From positions 1,736,001 through 1,800,000 of the forward strand of contig NZ_LT629971.1 of NCBI RefSeq assembly GCF_900108565.1: a DNA stretch of 64,000 nt. The letters run 5' to 3'. Made by a program: the position numbers and the translations under genes. This DNA comes from Mycolicibacterium rutilum (GTDB taxonomy: Bacteria; Actinomycetota; Actinomycetes; Mycobacteriales; Mycobacteriaceae). Below the pieces are notes generated by a model that saw nothing but the letters and a program-made list of their open reading frames with translations, was not told the origin of the DNA and made no database searches. Positions 60,523 through 64,000 of this stretch are shown here, piece by piece. How positions within the stretch are numbered: the stretch's first letter is position 1; every line of letters begins with the position of its first letter.

Positions 60523-60537
60523 GTTCGCTAATCTCAA
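60523..60537. promoter_or_regulatory. PcaR-like operator in the pcaR-pcaH intergenic gap
   Basis: GTTCGCTAATCTCAA resembles the site I recall for Pseudomonas putida PcaR (GTTCGATAATCGCAC), matching 12 of 15 positions. Its place between the divergent IclR gene and pcaH, 22 bp before the pcaH start, fits control of both genes. Confidence 0.55.
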
Positions 60538-60559
60538 CGTCGTCGGTACCATAGGCGCC

Positions 60560-61357
60560 GTGACAACGTTGATCGACAGCAATCCCGACGGCGCCGTAGC
60601 GAGCCAGTCGGAGATCAGCGCGGAGATCGGTGCGATCGAGTCCGCCTACCAGCGTGCAGGGGTCGAGGAGACGCAGCCGCGCCTGAATTATCCGCCTTAC
60701 CGGAGCAGCCTGCTACGGCATCCGACAAAGGACCTTCACCACGCCGACCCGGAAGGGGTCGAGCTATGGACGCCGTGCTTCTCCGAACGCGACGTTCACC
60801 CGCTGGAGGCCGACCTCACCGTCCAGCACTCGGGTGAACCCATCGGCGAACGACTGGTGGTGACCGGCAGGGTCGTCGACGGCGCAGGGCGGCCGGTGCG
60901 GCGCCAGCTCGTCGAGATCTGGCAGGCCAACGCCGGCGGACGTTACATCCACAAGGGGGATCAGCACCCGTCCCCAATCGACCCCAACTTCACCGGCGCC
61001 GGCCGCTGTCTGACCGACGAGGACGGCATCTACCGGTTCACCACGATCAAGCCGGGGCCGTATCCGTGGAAGAACCACCGCAACGCGTGGCGGCCCGCAC
61101 ACATCCACTTCTCGCTCTTCGGCACGGAATTCACGCAGCGAATGGTCACCCAGATGTACTTCCCGGGTGACCCGCTCCTCTGCCTTGATCCGATCTTCCA
61201 GGCGATCCCGGATCAGAAGGCGCGCAGCCGGCTGGTGGCCAGCTACGATCACGAACTCAGCACCCACGAATGGGCTACCGGCTACCGATGGGACGTCGTC
61301 CTGACCGGGTCGGCGCGCACCCCAATCGAGAACCTCGGCCGCGGAGCCCACCGCTGA
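60560..61357 (+). CDS. Protocatechuate 3,4-dioxygenase beta subunit
   Basis: PcaH is the Fe(III)-bearing subunit that opens protocatechuate between its two hydroxyls to 3-carboxy-cis,cis-muconate. The 265-residue protein has the iron ligands of the family: Tyr in PGPYPW, Tyr in TQMYFPGDPL, and the two His of PAHIHFSLFG. GTG 60560 gives the expected N-terminus (MTTLIDSNPDG). The much longer open frame from 59759 overlaps pcaR and is not used. The stop overlaps the pcaG start (TGATG). Confidence 0.96.
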   Translation: MTTLIDSNPDGAVASQSEISAEIGAIESAYQRAGVEETQPRLNYPPYRSSLLRHPTKDLHHADPEGVELWTPCFSERDVHPLEADLTVQHSGEPIGERLVVTGRVVDGAGRPVRRQLVEIWQANAGGRYIHKGDQHPSPIDPNFTGAGRCLTDEDGIYRFTTIKPGPYPWKNHRNAWRPAHIHFSLFGTEFTQRMVTQMYFPGDPLLCLDPIFQAIPDQKARSRLVASYDHELSTHEWATGYRWDVVLTGSARTPIENLGRGAHR

Positions 61358-61926
61358 TGTCCACGCTGCTGCCGGCCACCCCTGGCCAAACCGTCGGACC
61401 GTTCTTCGGCTATGCACTGCCCTTCGACAGGTGTAACGAGTTGGTGCCGCCCGGTTCGCCGAACGCTGTTCAGTTGCACGGCGTCGTCGCAGACGCCGAC
61501 GGCCGAGGGTTACCCGACGCGCTGCTGGAGATCTGGCAGGCCGACGCCGACGGCAGCATCCCGAACGCCAGCGGCTCCCTGCACCGAGACGGCTGGACCT
61601 TCACCGGGTGGGGTCGTGCCACTACCGATGAAGCGGGGCGGTACACCTTTACCACCGTCATCCCCGGCGTCAGCGAACCCGTTGCCGCGCCGTTCATCTC
61701 GATCACCGTGTTCGCCAGGGGACTGCTGAACCGGTTGTTCACCCGCGCCTACATTCCCGGCAAGCAATTGGAGAACGATTCGCTGCTGAACACGCTTACG
61801 CCCGAGCGTCGTGACACGCTCATCGCCACCCGCGACCGAACCGGTCTACGCTTCGACGTCCAACTGCAGGGCACCCCGGACAAGCCCGAGACGGTCTTCT
61901 TGCGTTACCCGGGCCACCAACGATGA
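61357..61926 (+). CDS. Protocatechuate 3,4-dioxygenase alpha subunit
   Basis: The 189-residue PcaG chain completes the alpha-beta protomer of the dioxygenase and has no iron ligands of its own. Blocks TPGQTVGPFFGYALPF, LLEIWQADADG and ITVFARGLLNRLFTRAYIPG are typical. ATG 61357 overlaps the pcaH stop, and the stop overlaps pcaB by ATGA. It is the functional relative of the orphan PcaG-like protein at 12661. Confidence 0.96.
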   Translation: MSTLLPATPGQTVGPFFGYALPFDRCNELVPPGSPNAVQLHGVVADADGRGLPDALLEIWQADADGSIPNASGSLHRDGWTFTGWGRATTDEAGRYTFTTVIPGVSEPVAAPFISITVFARGLLNRLFTRAYIPGKQLENDSLLNTLTPERRDTLIATRDRTGLRFDVQLQGTPDKPETVFLRYPGHQR

Positions 61927-63128
61927 TCGATCTGTTCTGGCCGGGCGACGATCTCGCGGGCGACCTGATGAGCGACGGCGCATTCCTGTCCGCGATGGTC
62001 GCGGTGGAACAAGCCTGGCTGGATGGACTCGTCGACGCGGGCATCGCGCCCCGGCAGGCGCGCGCGGACCTGACCATCCTGCTCGCCGACGGTGACGCCG
62101 CGACGATCGCCCGGCGTGCTGGCGCGGACGGCAATCCCGTCTCCGCCCTGGTGCTGATGTTGCGGGAACGCTCGGCGGAACCAACGGCCCGCTGGCTGCA
62201 CCGCGGGCTGACCAGTCAGGACGTCGTCGACACCGCACTGATGCTCTGCACGCGTGACGTCTTGATCCGCATCGGCGACGAGTTCGCCATCCAGGTACGG
62301 GCGCTGACCGAACTGGCCGAAACTCACCGTGACACTTCGGCACTCGCCCGCACGCTGACCCAGGCCGCACTGCCGAGCACCCTCGGCGCCAAGTTCGCCC
62401 GCTGGCTGACCGGTGTACTCGACGCCGCCGAGCCCATAGCGGGGCTGATAGCGTCGTTGCCGGTGCAGGTCGGTGGCGCGGTGGGATCGCTCGCAGCCGC
62501 AACCGAATTGGCCGGATCCGTCGAGGGTGCCATCGCTCTCAGTGACGGCTTGGCCGCCACGCTGCGATTGGCGCCCACCCCACCCTGGCATACCACCCGG
62601 TGGCAGGTCACCCGGATCGGCGACGCGCTGGTGAGCTGCTGCGACGCCTGGGGCCACATCGCCACCGACGTCACGACGGGCTGTAGGCCCGAGATCGGCG
62701 AGCTGGCCGAGGGGCATGGTGGCGGCTCGTCGACGCTGCCGCACAAGAACAACCCGGTCCGCTCGGTGCTGATCCGCCGCGCCGCGCTCACCGCCGGACC
62801 CCTTGGTAGCATCCTGCACACCGCCGCAGGCGCGACCGTCGACGAACGCTCCGACGGCGCCTGGCACACAGAATGGGCAACCCTGCGGACACTGGCCCGC
62901 CACACCGTCGTCGCCGCCGCGCACACATCCGACCTCCTGTCCGGCCTCCGTGTCGACCCGCCGCGCGCCGCGGCCAATCTGGCCGCCGCCGAAAGCCTGC
63001 TTTCCGAACAGCGCTCGATGACCGAGCTGACAGGTCGTGCAGCGTTACCCGGCTACACCGGCGCCGCGGATCGGCTGATCGACTCGACACTCGGCCGGGC
63101 TTGCCGCTTCGTCAAGGACGCGCCATGA
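61923..63128 (+). CDS. 3-carboxy-cis,cis-muconate cycloisomerase
   Basis: The 401-residue member of the fumarase/aspartase superfamily carries the signature GGSSTLPHKNNPV, with the active-site Ser in the mobile loop, and HRGLTSQDVVDTALML. It turns 3-carboxymuconate into gamma-carboxymuconolactone. ATG 61923 overlaps the pcaG stop. The next gene overlaps its own stop by ATGA. Confidence 0.95.
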   Translation: MIDLFWPGDDLAGDLMSDGAFLSAMVAVEQAWLDGLVDAGIAPRQARADLTILLADGDAATIARRAGADGNPVSALVLMLRERSAEPTARWLHRGLTSQDVVDTALMLCTRDVLIRIGDEFAIQVRALTELAETHRDTSALARTLTQAALPSTLGAKFARWLTGVLDAAEPIAGLIASLPVQVGGAVGSLAAATELAGSVEGAIALSDGLAATLRLAPTPPWHTTRWQVTRIGDALVSCCDAWGHIATDVTTGCRPEIGELAEGHGGGSSTLPHKNNPVRSVLIRRAALTAGPLGSILHTAAGATVDERSDGAWHTEWATLRTLARHTVVAAAHTSDLLSGLRVDPPRAAANLAAAESLLSEQRSMTELTGRAALPGYTGAADRLIDSTLGRACRFVKDAP

Positions 63129-64000
63129 GTAATCCGCCTCTCACCGCCATCCACCTCGGCGGACCCGACGACGGGCCGCTACTTTTGCTGGGCCCGTCGC
63201 TGGGGACAACGACGGCCACCCTGTGGACAGGCGTGGCGCAACGACTGGTCGATCATGTGCGCGTAGTCGGATGGGACCTTCCCGGTCACGGCCGCGGCCG
63301 TCGGGCCCACCCGTTCACCATCGCCGACCTCGCAGCAGCGGTGTTGGTGATCGCGGACGACCTTAACGTGGAGACATTCCACTACGCCGGTGATTCGGTG
63401 GGTGGTTGCGTCGGTCTGCAGCTGCTGCTCGATGCTCCGCAACGGGTCAGTTCGGCGACCCTGCTGTGCACCGGCGCCGCCATCGGCACCCCGGACGGCT
63501 GGCTCGCACGTGCCGCTACCGTCCGCGCCGGCGGTGTCGACACGATGCTGGCCGGCGCGGCCGAGCGCTGGTTCGCGCCGGGCTTTGTCGACCGCGAGCC
63601 GGGGACCGCCTCGGCGCTGCTGGATGCCCTGAGTCACACCGATGCGGAGTCCTATGCGCAGGTATGCGAAGCGTTAGCAGTGTTCGATGTAACCGATAGG
63701 TTGTCCGAAATCGTCACTCCGGTCCTGGCCGTTGCGGGTAGCGTCGACGTCCCCACGCCGCCGGAATCGTTGCGGCGCATCGCCTCCGACGTAAAAGACG
63801 GGGACCTGGTGGTGCTCGAAGGCGTCGGACACCTGGCCCCCGCCGAAGCGCCGCAGCGCGTGGCCGGCCTCATCGCAGAGATCGTCGGTGTTCCGCAGCC
63901 CCCGAGCAAGACCCTCGAAGACGTGCACCGTGCAGGAATGGCAGTACGGCGCGAGGTGCTCGGCGAGGCGCACGTCGACCGGGCAGTGGCCGGTACCACC
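63125..64000 (+). CDS. 3-oxoadipate enol-lactonase / 4-carboxymuconolactone decarboxylase fusion, cut by the window end
   Basis: The first 260 residues are an alpha/beta-hydrolase with nucleophile Ser91 (GDSVGG), HGRGRR lid start and late His (GVGHLAPAE), as in the enol-lactonase PcaD. After a short linker the frame goes on with VHRAGMAVRREVLGEAHVDR, the beginning of the carboxymuconolactone decarboxylase (PcaC) domain. The gene is therefore a PcaL fusion, as in Rhodococcus. ATG 63125 overlaps the pcaB stop. The 3' part lies beyond the window (292 codons seen). Confidence 0.92.
   Translation, partial: MSNPPLTAIHLGGPDDGPLLLLGPSLGTTTATLWTGVAQRLVDHVRVVGWDLPGHGRGRRAHPFTIADLAAAVLVIADDLNVETFHYAGDSVGGCVGLQLLLDAPQRVSSATLLCTGAAIGTPDGWLARAATVRAGGVDTMLAGAAERWFAPGFVDREPGTASALLDALSHTDAESYAQVCEALAVFDVTDRLSEIVTPVLAVAGSVDVPTPPESLRRIASDVKDGDLVVLEGVGHLAPAEAPQRVAGLIAEIVGVPQPPSKTLEDVHRAGMAVRREVLGEAHVDRAVAGTT

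Noticed and set aside
59759..60559. Long upstream extension of the pcaH frame
   Set aside because: It runs antisense through pcaR, and PcaH proteins begin near the GTG at 60560.
1..64000. CRISPR array, tRNA or rRNA genes
   Set aside because: No regularly spaced repeats and no tRNA-like or rRNA-like stretches were noticed in the reading; a dedicated scan was not possible.

Overview
The window looks like an actinobacterial chromosome segment, most likely a fast-growing environmental Mycobacterium/Mycolicibacterium or a close relative. The reasons are the high GC, frequent GTG/TTG starts and ATGA/GTGA gene overlaps, a complete yrbE-mce operon with two Mce-associated proteins, a P450-type 3Fe-4S ferredoxin, and a pcaHGB-pcaL operon with a pcaD/pcaC-type fusion gene. 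No tRNA, rRNA or CRISPR array was seen. Apart from mobile-element genes, nearly all genes to about 54.7 kb are on the + strand.

Layout. 0.3-5.2 kb: a nest of insertion sequences. An IS256-family element (325-2853) is interrupted by a defective IS3-family element (1670-2759, 3-bp target duplication CTG), and a frameshifted IS21-family element abuts it. 5.5-13.3 kb: operon 1, with a Rieske dioxygenase (beta-alpha), SDR, zinc alcohol dehydrogenase, Asp-box beta-propeller protein, a second Rieske dioxygenase (alpha-beta), an SCP2-like protein and an orphan PcaG-like protein. 13.3-24.0 kb: a full mce importer operon (yrbEAB, mceA-F, two Mce-associated proteins). 24.1-29.1 kb: epoxide hydrolase, aldehyde dehydrogenase, MFS exporter and MarR regulator. 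29.3-41.0 kb: Rieske dioxygenase 3, alcohol dehydrogenase 2, a CoA module (CaiB-type transferase, thiolase-like, DUF35, MaoC), a ferredoxin, Rieske dioxygenase 4, cupin, a hydroxyisobutyrate-dehydrogenase-like protein and a second MarR. 41.4-44.0 kb: a second IS21-family element with a clear CCATT target duplication. 44.1-49.1 kb: alpha/beta hydrolase, Rieske dioxygenase 5, Gfo/Idh dehydrogenase, LigB-type extradiol dioxygenase. 49.5-54.7 kb: class II aldolase/decarboxylase, BphB-like SDR, BphC-like extradiol dioxygenase, Rieske dioxygenase 6, a small conserved-looking protein. 54.9-56.3 kb: decayed DNA with a transposase remnant. 56.3-59.5 kb: AraC regulator (+) and a two-gene minus operon (DapA-like aldolase, PanE-like reductase). 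59.7-64.0 kb: pcaR divergent from pcaHGBL, the last gene running off the window.

How it fits together (inference). The island looks like a catabolic cassette for a large hydrophobic aromatic or polycyclic substrate. The Mce complex would import it. Six ring-hydroxylating oxygenases with SDR, MDR and Gfo/Idh dehydrogenases would make diols, and the BphC-like and LigB-like enzymes would open rings. The hydrolase, DapA-like aldolase and aldehyde dehydrogenase would process the products, and the CoA-transferase/MaoC/thiolase-like/DUF35 module would remove a side chain. A class II aldolase-type decarboxylase and the pca operon could bring the aromatic core through protocatechuate to central metabolism. 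A 15-bp palindrome, CTCTG-N5-CAGAG, occurs in front of three of these transcription units and suggests a shared regulator. No ferredoxin reductase and no MceG-type ATPase are encoded in the window.
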